Assembly: GCA_024734555.1 (NCBI GenBank)
Contig: JANPWX010000009.1
Coordinates: 3,285,247 to 3,349,246, forward strand
DNA length: 64,000 bases
From: Trochalopteron elliotii
Lineage: Eukaryota; Chordata; Aves; Passeriformes; Leiothrichidae
Reading direction: 5' to 3'
Numbering within the stretch: the stretch's first letter is position 1; each line of letters begins with the position of its first letter. Below the pieces are notes generated by a model. The model ran no database searches, was not told the DNA's origin, and was given only the letters and a program-made list of their open reading frames with translations. This document shows positions 1 through 11,467 of this stretch, piece after piece. The position numbers were made by a program, and so were the translations under genes.

Positions 1-218
1 AGTTTTCAGTCAGTTTTAAGCAGTGGATGTGTCAAGTAAAACAAATATAATCATGCTGTTTAATAGGTCACATTGCTGGGGAGTTGGTGACAGTGAAGGC
101 TCCAGTGGAAGGTGTTAAGAGAATGTTTTCTTTAAGGGGTGTGATTTATTTTATTTTGTTGATAATTTTGGAAAAGGAGCACTTTTTACAGAATGAGGTT
201 TCCTTTGTCATTTTTTAG
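1..218 (+). other. ARID1B: ARID1B intron, 3' part only
   Basis: This is the tail of an intron whose 5' end lies outside the window. It closes with a pyrimidine-rich run and an AG at 217-218, directly before the first recognisable ARID1B exon. I see no coding sequence or repeat in it. Confidence 0.85.
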
Positions 219-335
219 GTCGGATCATGGGCTGGGTCCTGAAGGCAGTATGGTACCACCTGGTCAAAGCAACATGGTGCTTTCAAACAGTGACCCTAGC
301 ATGTACTCTCGTAATTGTTACCCTGGCCAGCCAAG
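219..335 (+). CDS. ARID1B: ARID1B coding exon (fifth from the end)
   Basis: This internal exon of 117 bases lies between an AG at 217-218 and a GT at 336-337. In the frame that joins the next exon it reads as a glycine-, proline- and serine-rich stretch beginning SDHGLGPEGSMVPPGQSN and ending in CYPGQPR. It is part of the disordered linker between the ARID DNA-binding domain (outside the window) and the C-terminal core-binding region. The exon begins with one base that completes a codon and ends with two bases of a split arginine codon, finished by the first base of the exon at 1769. It is too short and low-complexity to identify alone. The assignment depends on the frame and on its distinctive downstream neighbours. 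An alternative start at another AG cannot be excluded without transcript data. Confidence 0.82.
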
Positions 336-1768
336 GTGAACACTGATTTCTCTATTTGTAATACCCACAGTAACCAGCTAATGAGCCCTAGCAGCCTCTT
401 TGAGAGCACATAGGCAGAGCATGTGGCCTCTTGGTGTGTTACTCCTGGTTTGCTTTCTTGTTTAGGCTTTTGGCATTGGTTCAGTTTCTTGCAGGGGAGC
501 AGAGGCTTGTGTGAGTCAGTTGACTTTCTGTAGTGGTAGAATCAGAGATGTTAGGAAAGGAGTGTACATCCTACCTTGTGTGTCTGCTGCTCAGCACAGG
601 ACTAGAACATAGTTTACAGGCACAAGTTCTTCAGAGCAGCATTAAATGATACCAATTCTGAAGCTTCCACAATTTCACCTGGCTTGTGGTTATCCTGTGC
701 CTAACAAACTCAACATTTAGAAAGTCCTCCCATATGTATAACATATGTGTACTTTTGCTGAATTTTGTCTTACTGCATGTACTCTTAGACAGCTACAGAC
801 AACTCCCATCCCACTGTTCTTTTAACGGGCATTGGATAATTTCTCTCCATCCATGTCATAATTTTAGGAGATACTGAATTGCTATTTCTTTCTCTCTGGT
901 TGTCTCTTTTAAAAAAAATTAGTTCTCTGTGCTTTTGGAAAAATGAGGTCCCGTTAGTTCTTTTAATGTGTCAGGTTCCCCAGTTCTCTCTTTCTGTGAC
1001 TCTCCCTGATACATTGCTTCCATAATTATCCTCTTAATTGTTGATGTGTCCTCACTGGTAGTGTACAGAGACGAATTACTGACATATTAGCCTGCAATAC
1101 AATGTTATTTATCAGTCTTAATGCTTTCCAAGTACTTGATTTCAGCAACCTAAATTTCATTCAGATGTGCTAAAAGTGTTGCACTGTAGTGCTCCTCAGA
1201 GGTCTTAAAGGCCACAGGTAAGTTTCCAAGTGCAACGCAACTTTGTCTCTTATTGTGTATGCTTCATTATGTAGCTTTAATTAAAAATCACACAAACACT
1301 AGCAAAACTGTGAGTACTGTTTTTGCTCACTTTGAATCAATGTATTCTTGAATCATCCAGAAAGTAGCTTGCTATTAGGCTGGCATTCTAAAACACAAGA
1401 ATTTTTACCTGCAACCTTTGAGCTGTACACCAGAGACTTCCCCACCACAGATGGGCTCCCCATGTCTGCACTGCCTTTCTTACCTCTTTGCTGACCATAC
1501 CCTCTTCCCATTCTTGACTGCTCCCTCTAAATCTCTCTGTTGTATCTTCACTGCTTCTCCTTTCTTCTATGTACTTTACCACCTTCCTTCCACTACCAGC
1601 TCCAGCAGAGCTTACTACCTCAGGCTCAGGACCATACCAGACTGTACCTTCATGTTGTTTCCAGATGGCAGATACCTTCAAGGTGCAAGATTTTCAAAGG
1701 ACTTTACTTTTCCTGGTGGCTTGAAAACTCCGGCAGCTCTAAGTATTGATTTGAATGCTTTATTTTAG
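336..1768 (+). other. ARID1B: ARID1B intron
   Basis: The intron starts with GTGAAC and ends with TTTTAG. The open frames inside it, including one of 116 codons at 1418-1768, are pyrimidine-rich intronic sequence with no recognisable domain. I see no mobile element. Confidence 0.85.
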
Positions 1769-1865
1769 GCATGAACCATATGGGCAGCAGTATCCAGGAC
1801 AAGGACCTCCCTCAGGACAGCCACCATATGGAGGACATCAACCTGGAATGTATCCACAGCAGCAG
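1769..1865 (+). CDS. ARID1B: ARID1B coding exon (fourth from the end)
   Basis: This exon of 97 bases has a TTTTAG acceptor before it and GTAGTA after it. It completes the split arginine codon of the previous exon and then encodes a Tyr-, Gly-, Gln- and Pro-rich segment ([17 protein letters not shown] at its start, GMYPQQQ at its end). This matches the known vertebrate ARID1B linker just before the [13 protein letters not shown] motif. It ends on a codon boundary, so the next exon begins in phase 0. The composition is typical of the low-complexity, condensation-prone regions of BAF250 proteins. GTAGTA is a weaker donor than usual, but the frame and residues across the junction fit the family. 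Confidence 0.93.
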
Positions 1866-2156
1866 GTAGTAGAGGGGAAAATGGCTATGTTCATAACATT
1901 TGTTTAAAAAAATTCACCCCAGGATTCTGCATACATTGAAAATTTTCTTTATGCAGTGTATGTCTTTTGGCACACAGGAGCACTGTAGTTCTGGTCAAAC
2001 TCAGCCTGTATGGATAAGCAATGTATGTACAGCTGTAGGAAAATGTGTTCATTACACGGGAAGAATGTAAATTCTAACAGATGTTCTGTGGCTTTGGATG
2101 TGCATCAGGTGTCCCAAGTTAATAACCAGCAGACTGGGAAAGTATAAAGCATAGAC

Positions 2157-2206
2157 AAGTGAAGTGACAAATAGAAGTGAAGTAACAAGTGAAGGAACAA
2201 ATAGAA
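2157..2206. repeat. Imperfect short tandem repeat
   Basis: The segment repeats variants of GTGAAGTGACAAATAGAA. The block AACAAATAGAA / GACAAATAGAA occurs twice and GTGAAG three times. It lies inside an ARID1B intron and has no evident function. Confidence 0.6.
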
Positions 2207-2530
2207 AAGCAGCTTGGATGGCAGGTTCAAGGGCCTTAACTTCATGTCATGCAGCCAAGTGAACCCAGCAGAGAACTGGAACACAGTAAAATGAGCAGCA
2301 TTCTCAATTATTTTTGGTGCTGTGGTGGGTCATATGAGATACCTGTCTTTAATGTAGATCAGAGGGCATATTCCCACATGATGTCTCTAGAAATAATATT
2401 GTACAAATACATAAGAGAGAATGTTATTGGCATTAAAAATAGTTTAAACATTTATACATTACAGTCTTTCCAACTCTTACAACTCAATAAGATTTTTTTT
2501 GTTACATGTATGATTAATATCTTCTGAGTA

Positions 2531-2595
2531 AAATCCCACCTTAGAAGTCAATAGCAAAACTCCATTGACTTCAACAGGATCAGTTTCATTCTGTG
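2531..2595. repeat. Palindromic ancient repeat relic
   Basis: A perfect 9-bp inverted repeat, GAAGTCAAT at 2544-2552 and ATTGACTTC at 2564-2572, flanks an 11-base centre. The arrangement (AAATCC, then GAAGTCAAT, AAACTCC, ATTGACTTCAA, CAGGAT) resembles a palindromic interspersed repeat I know to be common in reptile and turtle genomes. The family name is uncertain. A related fragment appears at 42.43 kb. Confidence 0.4.
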
Positions 2596-4079
2596 TGCTG
2601 TTAATTCATAATCATATAATACTTGAAGTTGGCTTCCAGAATAGAAAGCATTTTATTATTATAAAAAAAATGAAATGTAAACTAGTTTTGAGCCAATTTC
2701 AGGTAGCTCTTTTCTCTTTGGGATAGAGTTTTACTAGGAAATTGGGGCCAGGGGTTGGGACTGCTGTGGGGAGAAATGAAAGGAGATCTTAGATTGCACT
2801 GTATTAAAAACATACATAAATTTAAATTCCAGAATCTCTTGCTTATCTCTTTGGTTCATAACATCTCAAAAATGGCATAATCAAAAGACTGTTTTGTTGT
2901 TTTTTATGACAAGCATATGCTAGCAGTCTAGGTGATTTAGTGGGGAAATTGCAAAGATATATAACAGAACAGTTTGTGATATTCTATGCTAACGTGTGCA
3001 GGGAATATATTAACTACATGTTCATTTAAGCAAGGAGACAGCTAGAATTTGTAAAAATATATTTGGCCCTGTCCTTACTGCTGTTTGTATATTTTGTACA
3101 ATGACTCTTGAGTGCAAAATGCATTAATGCGGAAAAGCAGTGAAGAATGAAGGACAAGGATCCTGACCAGCCTCAGCCTCTTTCTCCCATCCCCAGAGGA
3201 TTCCACTTCTTCATTTAGCTAGAGATTCTGTTGCCAGTAGCTTATTTACAATTTCCTAAATCTTACTCTGAAGTGGTACAGGAGGAATGTGAAAAATGAC
3301 CCTTTCAAAGCTTTATCTACAACCCGAAGGCTAAGGAATGACCTGCGAAGGAGGTGATTGGAGCATGAACTCCTGAGGCTAATGAAACACTTGGAGCCAG
3401 GTTTTCCAATTCCTGTATGAATGCTTACATTGCAAGAGCTGTTACACAGCAGGTGACCTGTGTTGGTGGCTTTTTGTCCTCTGGGAGGTCTCAGAATTCC
3501 ATATCTCAGTGGAGAAAGAGACACATTATGCAGTCTCAGTGTCTTGCTGAGCATGTCCACAGGAGGGAGGAGCTCAAGTGCATCACTGTCCTCTGCACTG
3601 GGCACATTGGCACTGCATGTACCAGCGTGCTGGAGTGCTTTTAAAAAAGGCACATGCTTCGTTCCCAAGTATCTGCTGTAAGCACTGAGTCACTGTGGTG
3701 AAACTTTGTAGGTGTGGCTGCTGCCAAGTCATTTCTTAATGTATAAATTGGCCCCAAGGGTGGAATTTAGTACAGCAAGTAGTTCATGTAAGGCTGGAAA
3801 TAGGTATTTCTCGGATAGCCAGAAAGCTCTATAGCAAGTTCTAAAAAAATACTTTCATACAATACAGTAGTTGTGGTTTTATGTGCACCAAAGTTGGAAG
3901 ATGACTTTATGAATCCCAGAGCTGTTTTAACTTTCCCATATTGAATACAGAAAGAATTTTATCTGATCTTAACTCTAGTACATTAGTATACATTGTACAA
4001 TGCTACTGAGCTACTGAGTTTCCGGGGGAGCTGTAACTTTGAATTTGCCATAGATCATATATTCAAAAATCACCCATTT

Positions 4080-4205
4080 AATTCACATTTTTTGCTTCAG
4101 AGCACTCAGTGTGGTTTGAACTGTGGAACAAACTCCCACAGGAACTAAGGACCGCTGCAAACCTTACCACCTTCCCTTCAAAGAGCAACATGTCTTTTTT
4201 TTTTT
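4080..4205 (-). repeat. Possible ancient LINE-like remnant
   Basis: Read on the - strand, this contains a phrase like 'GGGAGTTTGTTCCACAG' that resembles old amniote interspersed repeats. The match is by eye, short and degenerate. It could equally be unique intronic DNA. Confidence 0.25.
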
Positions 4206-5099
4206 GTTCTGCCATCTTATACATAAATACATTCAAGCTTCTATGACTTAAAAACCAGTCAGCTCTCCCCGAGGTAAAACAGCTTACCTCACACAATATT
4301 CCCCATTTGAGAGGGTGAGAAACAAAGAGGGAGTAAACCATAGGTGGCAGCTGTTAGTTACATCGTTTAATTCATTACAGAACAGCAGGGTAAGAACCTG
4401 CATAAACTAGAACAGAACGTTTGGGTGTGACCATTTGCTGTAATCTCACAGTAAATTAAATGTGGTAAGGATGATTTGGGAAGAAGATGGTTACACAAAA
4501 AGGACCATATTCCTGGGAATTACACAGAGTATCAAATGCAACAGATTGTTTTCTCCTATTAATAAATTTACTGTCTGTAGCCTATGTCATATTGTAGGAT
4601 TTAGTGTTGCAGACATGCATGCTTGCAGCATATCTTGTTACTTTTAAGAGTTTATTCAGTGCTTGTCTCTTGAAAAGATTCACTGGGCAGTTTTGAATTT
4701 TTTTAAAGATTTTTCTTTGTAGTAGACTAAGCATAAAAAAAAAGTGAAAATATTTTAGTTGGTGAGGACTGTTGCCTTTTCATGCATGTCTGAAATGACC
4801 GGTGGAATTTAGTCTGACAGATGGGGAAGAAAAGGGAAAGGGAAAAAACTAGAGCAAGCATAAGAAAATTTAGCCCAAGGATAAGCTTCCTTTTAGTATT
4901 CAGTTAGAAGCACAGCAAAACAGAGGCTTAAAAAGAAAGCAGTGGATCAAACCTAACCATAGCACTATATGCCTGACTCTGGAGTCAGCACTATCCCTCT
5001 AGAACTAAGCGCCTTCGGCTTTTCGAATGAGCTTTCATCCAGTATATTTATATTGTGTGTGGAGTAAAAGTGACACATCTTTCCAAAATTTTTTTTCAG

Positions 5100-5889
5100 A
5101 ACTACAAGAGACACATGGATGGCATGTATGGGCCTCCAGCCAAACGCCACGAAGGGGATATGTATAACATGCAGTATGGCAACCAGCAGCAGGAAATGTA
5201 TAACCAGTACGGCAACGCTTACACAGGGCCTGACAGGAGGCCCATGCAGGGACAGTACCCATATCCATATAACAGGGAGAGGATGCAGGGCCCAGGACAA
5301 ATGCAGCAGCATGGAATACCTCCCCAGATGATTGGTGGCCCCATGCAGTCATCATCCTCCAGTGAAGGTCCTCAGCAGAACATGTGGCCAACACGAAATG
5401 ATATGCCTTACCCTTACCAGAACAGGCAAGGTCCAGGAGGCCCTGCACAGGCCCCTCCATATCCAGGGATGAATCGCACTGATGATATGATGGTACCTGA
5501 CCAGAGGATAAACCACGAGAGTCAGTGGCCTTCTCATGTCAACCAACGGCAGCCTTCTTATATGTCATCCTCAGCCTCCATGCAGCCTATCACTAGACCT
5601 CCTCAGTCATCCTACCAGACACCACCCTCTATGCCAAACCACATCTCCAGAGCTCCAAGTCCAGCGTCCTTCCAGCGCTCTTTGGAAAACCGTATGTCTC
5701 CAAGCAAGTCTCCTTTCCTACCCTCCATGAAGATGCAAAAGGTTTTACCCACAGTTCCAGTGTCACAGGTCACAGGACCTCCACCTCAACCACCACCGAT
5801 TAGGCGAGAGATTACCTTCCCCCCAGGCTCTGTAGAAGCATCCCAACCAGTCTTAAAACCAAGACGAAAGATTACCTCAAAAGATATTG
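5100..5889 (+). CDS. ARID1B: ARID1B coding exon (third from the end), large linker exon
   Basis: This 790-base exon opens in phase 0 with [20 protein letters not shown] and ends with KITSKDI plus one base of a split valine codon. It is almost residue-for-residue the vertebrate ARID1B linker: Met/Tyr/Gln-rich (residues 1-75 of the exon), then [20 protein letters not shown], then [20 protein letters not shown], then a Ser/Pro block with [20 protein letters not shown], and finally [20 protein letters not shown]. The segment is predicted to be disordered and links the ARID domain to the folded C-terminal region. The basic cluster [10 protein letters not shown] near the end could serve in nuclear import. 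It is flanked by TTTTTTCAG and GTAAGC. The ATG at 5055 lies in the intron and is not a start codon. ARID1A is the alternative paralogue, but the sequence is the ARID1B version. Confidence 0.97.
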
Positions 5890-6752
5890 GTAAGCATCAA
5901 AACAAAACCTAATATAAATTGTGAGGAAAGGGACTTTGATTCTGATTTTTTTTTTCACATTTTAAGACACTTGACAAATAGTGAACTTTGGTAACTACAA
6001 TGTGATTGTCTTCAATAAAAATGTGATAATGTGCATCAGTGGGGATGATAGGTAAAATTCATCCCAGACACTCTGACATGAAATGAAAGCAATATTTTAT
6101 ATGGAGACTTGAGGTCTTCACAAATCAATTAAAAATGAAGCTTGCCTCAGATTTCAAAATGAGATGTGTTGAAAGGTCCTTTAGAATGTCTGTTAAATCA
6201 CCAGTACAGCATTTAGCTTAGCAAAGCTTTTCCATGTTTTTGTTCCATGGAAGCTCATGCTGTGTTCCATGGAAGTTCTGCTGTGTAGTTTCAGTTTCTG
6301 CTTTCCTTGAATGGTCTATTTAATCATTCCATAGTATTTGTCCTGTTTGTTTCTTCCCTACTTCTTAAAAAGATCCCCAGGTGTTTTCTATCTTAAATGC
6401 TGGTTACATTTCATCTGTTCAAGTTCTCATACTTCAGATTTCCACATTCCTGACAGAGTATTCTACCTTTGTTTACTGATGGATTGGGTTAGTCAAGTTC
6501 TTTAAGTTTGTACAATTATTTCAGGTTCAGCAGTCAGGAACAATGGTCCTGCTAGGATATTTTCCAGCACTAAGGCTTAGCAGCAGTTACAGAAAACTGA
6601 ACAGAACTAAGCAGTGAAAATAGGGTCTTAAACAGTAACCATTTAATTTAAATTTGCATCCTCAGAATATCACGGTTTACTCTTTCAGAACTCATTAACA
6701 GTCTCCAAGGATGCACTAATACTGTTTTACTTCTCCCTCTTTCTTTCTCCAG
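5890..6752 (+). other. ARID1B: ARID1B intron
   Basis: The intron has a strong GTAAGC donor and a TTCTTTCTCCAG acceptor. It contains a 22-base near-exact tandem duplication at 6242-6284 and is otherwise unremarkable. Confidence 0.88.
6242..6284. repeat. 22-bp tandem duplication
   Basis: GTTCCATGGAAG followed by a GCTGT-ending tail occurs at 6242-6263 and again at 6264-6284. Each copy carries the palindrome TTCCATGGAA. It is a small local duplication in an intron. Confidence 0.7.
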
Positions 6753-6883
6753 TAACTCCTGAGGCCTGGAGAGTGATGATGTCTCTTAAATCTGGTCTTT
6801 TGGCTGAAAGTACCTGGGCGCTAGACACTATTAATATTCTTCTGTATGATGACAGCACTGTTGCTACTTTCAACCTCTCTCAG
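6753..6883 (+). CDS. ARID1B: ARID1B coding exon (second from the end)
   Basis: This 131-base exon completes the valine codon left open by the previous exon and ends on a codon boundary. It reads [20 protein letters not shown] and continues [15 protein letters not shown], ending FNLSQ. This is the start of the folded C-terminal helical region of BAF250 proteins and is essentially invariant in vertebrates. Acceptor CTCCAG and donor GTAGGT are canonical. The open frame that runs on past 6883 into the intron is not used. Confidence 0.97.
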
Positions 6884-7268
6884 GTAGGTGGGAAAGCATT
6901 ATCCTTCTCAACTTTCCAGGGAAGGAAAAGTGAAATAAGACACCTAAAAAAATGCTGCTGGCTTTTCCAATTTATTCTAATTAACATAAATTTTAATACT
7001 GAAAATCTTGCACTTGTTTATGATTGGTAACAGTGAGTAACAGGAGACAGATATAGGTCACGTAGAGGAAATAAAGAAGCCTGAAAAAGGGATGTTTCTT
7101 GTAGAAAGGAGCATGTAGGAATCTAAGAATTTTAGCACTGCCAAAAGACTAATATGTAAATTCACACACATAGTAGTATAATCCTTCAAAACAGCAGTAT
7201 GTTAGTAATCTTTCTTAATCTGTGTTTCTTTAAAGACTTCGCAACACTATATTAAACTGATTTGAAGG

Positions 7269-7311
<43 letters not shown>

Positions 7312-8920
7312 GTGACAATTTGTCCTGTTCCATACTTCCAGGTGAGACTGTCGGATTTTATTTAATTGTTTTTTTTCTGTTCGGTTTCTTCTTCCAGTGA
7401 ATTAAGTTTTCACAGGAGTACCAAATTGACAATTTAAAGGCTAAAATCCACTGTCTATCCATAGGATGCAAGCAACACAGGATTTAACAGTGTGTGCTTT
7501 TGCCTCACTGCCTCCCAGCATTTTTCAGCTCTGCTTTAATCACTTGCCTGTTAGGTGGTAGTAATAGATGGCATGCTGATAATTCACATCATCTAAAATT
7601 TGTACAAATTAAATATTCAGTTTCTCTCCTCCATTCATTCCTTGGTTACTAATAGTGTAGCTCATCATTTTTTAAATATAATTACTTTTTTTAAAATACA
7701 GACACAAATGGTACATTACATCCCACCTGACTTTAGAGCTAGGGATATCTATAGCATGATTTATCTCGCCCAGAAGAAGAGATCTAAAATAGGTCAGATG
7801 AATCATACCCTAAAAATGGCCTGTAAAAGACCATTGATTATAAAAGGAATCAAGACAGTTAGGTTAGGTGTGTGACTAGTGTGGGTGTTGAAGTTAAATG
7901 AGGTGAATCTTCTCTGAATTTTGTCAGAAATTTTGTTAATGCACCCTATGCAAATTGCACAGAATACCAGACATACTGTAAATATATATATTCTTTTGTT
8001 ATGTTTGCTTTGGACTGTTTCCAGTGGCAGGACCATATGATGCCTGGTAACTCTTGCGGTTCTGATAAGCATCAGTTTGTTCTTAGTTCTTTGAGAAGCT
8101 GGCAATCATAAGAGAATATAGAATGGACAGAGGGCTACATTTTACTGAAAACCCATTAGCCCACGATCAAAAAAAACCTCCACATTAAAAGCCAGACAAT
8201 TGGGCTGAATGCATCATAACAACAAAGAATTTTTAATAATAAAGCCACTAAGCGTAAATTAATACCAAGTCCAACTACTGCCTTTCCATAAGAAACTGAT
8301 TACAAGTTAATTAAGAAGATTAGAACTAAATTAAAACTGTTTCTGAAGGGTGACTTACAGCACCAGGCTCCAATAACAATTTTTAACTACTGCCAGACAA
8401 AAAATGGATCTATTCCAATAGAGGTGAGATATTAATCTGGGATATCAGTGCCTGGACCCTGAACTGCAGGTCCCTACATGACAGTTGGTTTTAGAGACAC
8501 AGGAGAAAAGGAAGAATTGCAAACTTTAAATATCTAATAAAAGTTCAAATCAGAAAAAATAGCTGTTAGGAACTTCAGTACTCTGCACAAAAAATGAAGA
8601 GTAATGGGCACTTCCAAGGAGACAGGACAGCTAAGCCAGATGTCTGTTATGGCTTAAAGGAGACATTAATGAAGTTCTGTACCTCTCATAGCTGTTAGAG
8701 CTGAAGCAAATGAAGCCGTGATAGTTTGACATTATACACTATTTGGACAGACTCTAGAAGAATTTCTTTTGATTAACTTCTGCTATGCAGGACCTAGCCA
8801 CAAGTCCACAGCAGGATGAGAGAAATATTCACACATGTATGCGTCAGTGTTCCTAATAAAACTTCATGCAGACAAAAATATTTATGTGATTTTTATGTTC
8901 TTTCTTTCTTCTTCCCTCAG
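6884..8920 (+). other. ARID1B: Last ARID1B intron
   Basis: It runs from GTAGGT to TTCTTCCCTCAG. It carries a pure run of 41 T at 7270-7310 (listed separately). An upstream ATG at 8816 that opens into the last exon is intronic and not a real start. Confidence 0.88.
7270..7310. repeat. Poly(T) tract, 41 bases
   Basis: An uninterrupted homopolymer of 41 T lies on the sense strand of the last intron. No retrocopy or SINE body is recognisable on either side, so I call it a simple repeat. Its exact length is liable to sequencing or assembly error. Confidence 0.9.
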
Positions 8921-10633
8921 TTGTCTGGATTTCTTGAGCTTTTAGTAGAATATTTTAGAAAATGCCTGATTGACATTTTTGGAATCCTTATGGAATATGA
9001 AGTGGGAGATCCAGGCCACAAAGCACTTGATCACAAAGCAGCCAAGAAAGATGATAGTCAGTCCTTGGCAGAGGATACTGGAAAAGACGAGAATGACGAA
9101 TGTATTGACTATTTTGATGAAGATGAGGAGGAGGGGGAGGATGAAAAGGTAGAAGGAGAAGAAAAGAGCATTGTTTTTTCCACTCCTGGTGCCATTGCTG
9201 ATCCAAGTGAGAGGCCAAAACAAGCCAGTAAATTTGACAAGCTGCCAATAAAGATTGTAAAGAAAAATAATCTCTTTGTTGTTGACCGATCTGACAAACT
9301 TGGACGCGTTCAGGAATTTGATAGTGGACTTCTCCACTGGCAGCTTGGTGGTGGTGACACAACTGAGCATATCCAGACTCACTTTGAAAGCAAGATGGAG
9401 ATTCCACCACGCAGGAAAGCCCCTCCTCCCTTGAACTCGCCAAGCAAAAAGAAGGACCTCGAGGGGAAAGGTGAATCTGAGGAGCAACAAGAAAAGAGTA
9501 TAACAGCAACCATTGATGATGTCCTCTCAGCTCGGCCAGGAGCATTACCTGAAGACTCAAATTCTGGTTCCCAAACAGAGAGCAGTAAATTTCCCTTCGG
9601 GATCCATCAAGCCAAAAGCCACCGGAATATTAAACTGCTAGAGGATGAGCCAAGGAGCCGGGATGAGACTCCTCTATGCACCATAACTCACTGGCAAGAC
9701 TCCTTGGCCAAACGCTGCATCTGTGTGTCAAATATCGTCCGTAGCTTGTCTTTTGTGCCTGGCAATGACACTGAAATGTCCAAACATCCAGGCTTGGTGC
9801 TGATCCTGGGAAAGTTGATCCTTCTTCACCACGAGCATCCAGAAAGAAAGCGAGCGCCGCAGACTTACGAGAAAGAGGAAGAGGAGGACAAAGGGGTGGC
9901 CTGCAGCAAGGATGAATGGTGGTGGGACTGCCTCGAGGTCTTGAGGGATAATACATTGGTCACATTAGCCAACATTTCTGGGCAGCTAGACTTGTCTGCT
10001 TACACAGAAAGCATCTGTTTGCCAATTTTGGATGGCTTGCTGCACTGGATGGTGTGCCCGTCTGCAGAGGCACAGGATCCTTTTCCAACCGTGGGGCCCA
10101 ACTCAGTTCTTTCGCCTCAGAGACTTGTGCTGGAGACCCTGTGTAAGCTCAGTATCCAGGACAATAATGTGGACCTTATCTTGGCCACCCCCCCATTCAG
10201 CCGTCAGGAGAAACTCTACGCTACTTTAGTTAGGTACGTTGGGGACCGCAAAAACCCAGTCTGCCGAGAAATGTCCATGGCGCTCCTATCGAACCTTGCC
10301 CAGGGGGACACATTAGCAGCAAGGGCAATAGCTGTGCAGAAGGGAAGCATTGGAAACTTGATAAGCTTCCTGGAGGATGGGGTCACTATGGCCCAGTACC
10401 AGCAGAGCCAGCATAACCTCATGCACATGCAGCCTCCGCCTCTGGAGCCGCCTAGCGTAGACATGATGTGCAGGGCAGCCAAGGCCTTGCTGGCCATGGC
10501 GAGAGTGGACGAGAACCGCTCCGAGTTCCTTTTGCACGAGGGTCGTTTGCTGGATATCTCAATATCTGCTGTCCTGAACTCTCTGGTTGCATCTGTCATC
10601 TGTGATGTACTTTTTCAGATTGGGCAGTTATGA
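8921..10633 (+). CDS. ARID1B: ARID1B terminal coding exon (BAF250 C-terminal domain), with stop
   Basis: The last exon encodes 570 residues and the TGA stop (10631-10633). It begins [20 protein letters not shown] directly after a TTCCCTCAG acceptor. Residue numbers here count from the exon start. Residues 52-82 form an Asp/Glu-rich tract. Residues 104-165 hold the conserved [20 protein letters not shown] and [14 protein letters not shown] blocks. Residues 165-225 are a Pro/Lys/Glu-rich insert. From about 223 to the end is the BAF250 C-terminal (armadillo-like helical) domain, with [31 protein letters not shown], an LxxLL motif (LDGLL, 370-374) and the closing [19 protein letters not shown]. 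In the BAF complex this domain is the scaffold that binds the ATPase and core subunits. There is no frameshift or internal stop. The variable acidic tract differs most from mammals. Confidence 0.98.
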   Translation: MSGFLELLVEYFRKCLIDIFGILMEYEVGDPGHKALDHKAAKKDDSQSLAEDTGKDENDECIDYFDEDEEEGEDEKVEGEEKSIVFSTPGAIADPSERPKQASKFDKLPIKIVKKNNLFVVDRSDKLGRVQEFDSGLLHWQLGGGDTTEHIQTHFESKMEIPPRRKAPPPLNSPSKKKDLEGKGESEEQQEKSITATIDDVLSARPGALPEDSNSGSQTESSKFPFGIHQAKSHRNIKLLEDEPRSRDETPLCTITHWQDSLAKRCICVSNIVRSLSFVPGNDTEMSKHPGLVLILGKLILLHHEHPERKRAPQTYEKEEEEDKGVACSKDEWWWDCLEVLRDNTLVTLANISGQLDLSAYTESICLPILDGLLHWMVCPSAEAQDPFPTVGPNSVLSPQRLVLETLCKLSIQDNNVDLILATPPFSRQEKLYATLVRYVGDRKNPVCREMSMALLSNLAQGDTLAARAIAVQKGSIGNLISFLEDGVTMAQYQQSQHNLMHMQPPPLEPPSVDMMCRAAKALLAMARVDENRSEFLLHEGRLLDISISAVLNSLVASVICDVLFQIGQL

Positions 10634-11459
10634 CATAAGTGAGAAGCCAAGCATGTGTGAGTGGAGATTAGAGGGTCACATATAACTGGCTGTTTTCTGT
10701 TCTTGTTTATCCAATGTAGGAAGAAGGAAAAAAAAAGAATCTTTGCTCCTCTGCCCCATTCACTATTTACCAATTGGGAATTAAAGAAATTATTAATTTG
10801 AACAGTTATGGAATTAATATTTGCTGTCTATGTGTATAAGTACATCTTTTTATTTTATTTTTTTTAACCAAAGTTGCTGTCTAGTACATTCAAAGGTCAC
10901 ACTTTTTTTTTTCCATAGATTATCCTTTTCAATGTTCTTTTCCATGTTTGTATTGCATATTTTTTGGGAAGCGAACTAGTGACTTTTTAAAAAAAAATGT
11001 TATGGCAAACCATTGTATGATGGGAAAAAAAAATCCCACCACTTTGAAACAAAAAGGTGAAAAATAACCAACATACCAAGTTCCTGTGTGTTTTATTTTT
11101 TCAGATAAGGAAAAAATAAAAAAAAACTTGTATACCATCACCCAAAGCTCTGTGCAATAGAAGATTTTAGTGATGTAGGTATAGGGGATCAAGGAGGGTG
11201 TCAGTCAGTAGTCAAAATCCAAAACAATACTGATTTCTCCTCAGGAGAAATGCTTACATTAGGCTAGGAGCAAAACAAAACAAAACAAAACAAGTCAAGT
11301 TAAAAGATTTTTAAACAAAACCTGAAGTTAACATCAATTGCTTCCTCACCAGAACTGTCTTGTCTACATCTTTTTTTTTTTTGACCTTCCACAATGACAG
11401 TTCTTCACAATTCCTTTAATCATTTTTTAAAATATTTTTTTATTGCCTAAGGGCCGTGA

Positions 11460-11467
11460 TGTATATA
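11460..11467 (+). promoter_or_regulatory. Pumilio-type motif in the 3'UTR
   Basis: TGTATATA fits the UGUANAUA consensus bound by Pumilio proteins. One eight-base match in A/T-rich RNA can arise by chance. Confidence 0.35.

Larger units (their letters stand above)
1866..5099 (+). other. ARID1B: ARID1B intron (3.2 kb)
   Basis: This intron runs from GTAGTA to a T-rich tract ending TTTTTTCAG. It contains an imperfect tandem repeat near 2.16 kb, a palindromic repeat relic near 2.55 kb and a possible ancient LINE-like remnant near 4.1 kb, each listed separately. A 140-codon open frame on the - strand (3246-3668) has no family resemblance I recognise and is treated as chance. Confidence 0.85.

Noticed and set aside
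1418..1768. 116-codon open frame leading into an ARID1B exon
   Set aside because: It ends exactly at the splice acceptor and is pyrimidine-rich intron. The real exon is read in a frame fixed by its neighbours.
3246..3668. 140-codon open frame on the - strand
   Set aside because: It lies inside an ARID1B intron, has no recognisable domain, and its composition matches noncoding DNA.
8816..8920. Upstream ATG in frame with the last ARID1B exon
   Set aside because: It is intronic. The strong TTCTTCCCTCAG acceptor at 8920 and the conserved LSGFLELL start show the true exon border.
8942..9560. Long - strand frames (182 and 190 codons) opposite the last exon
   Set aside because: Antisense shadows of the conserved ARID1B coding sequence.
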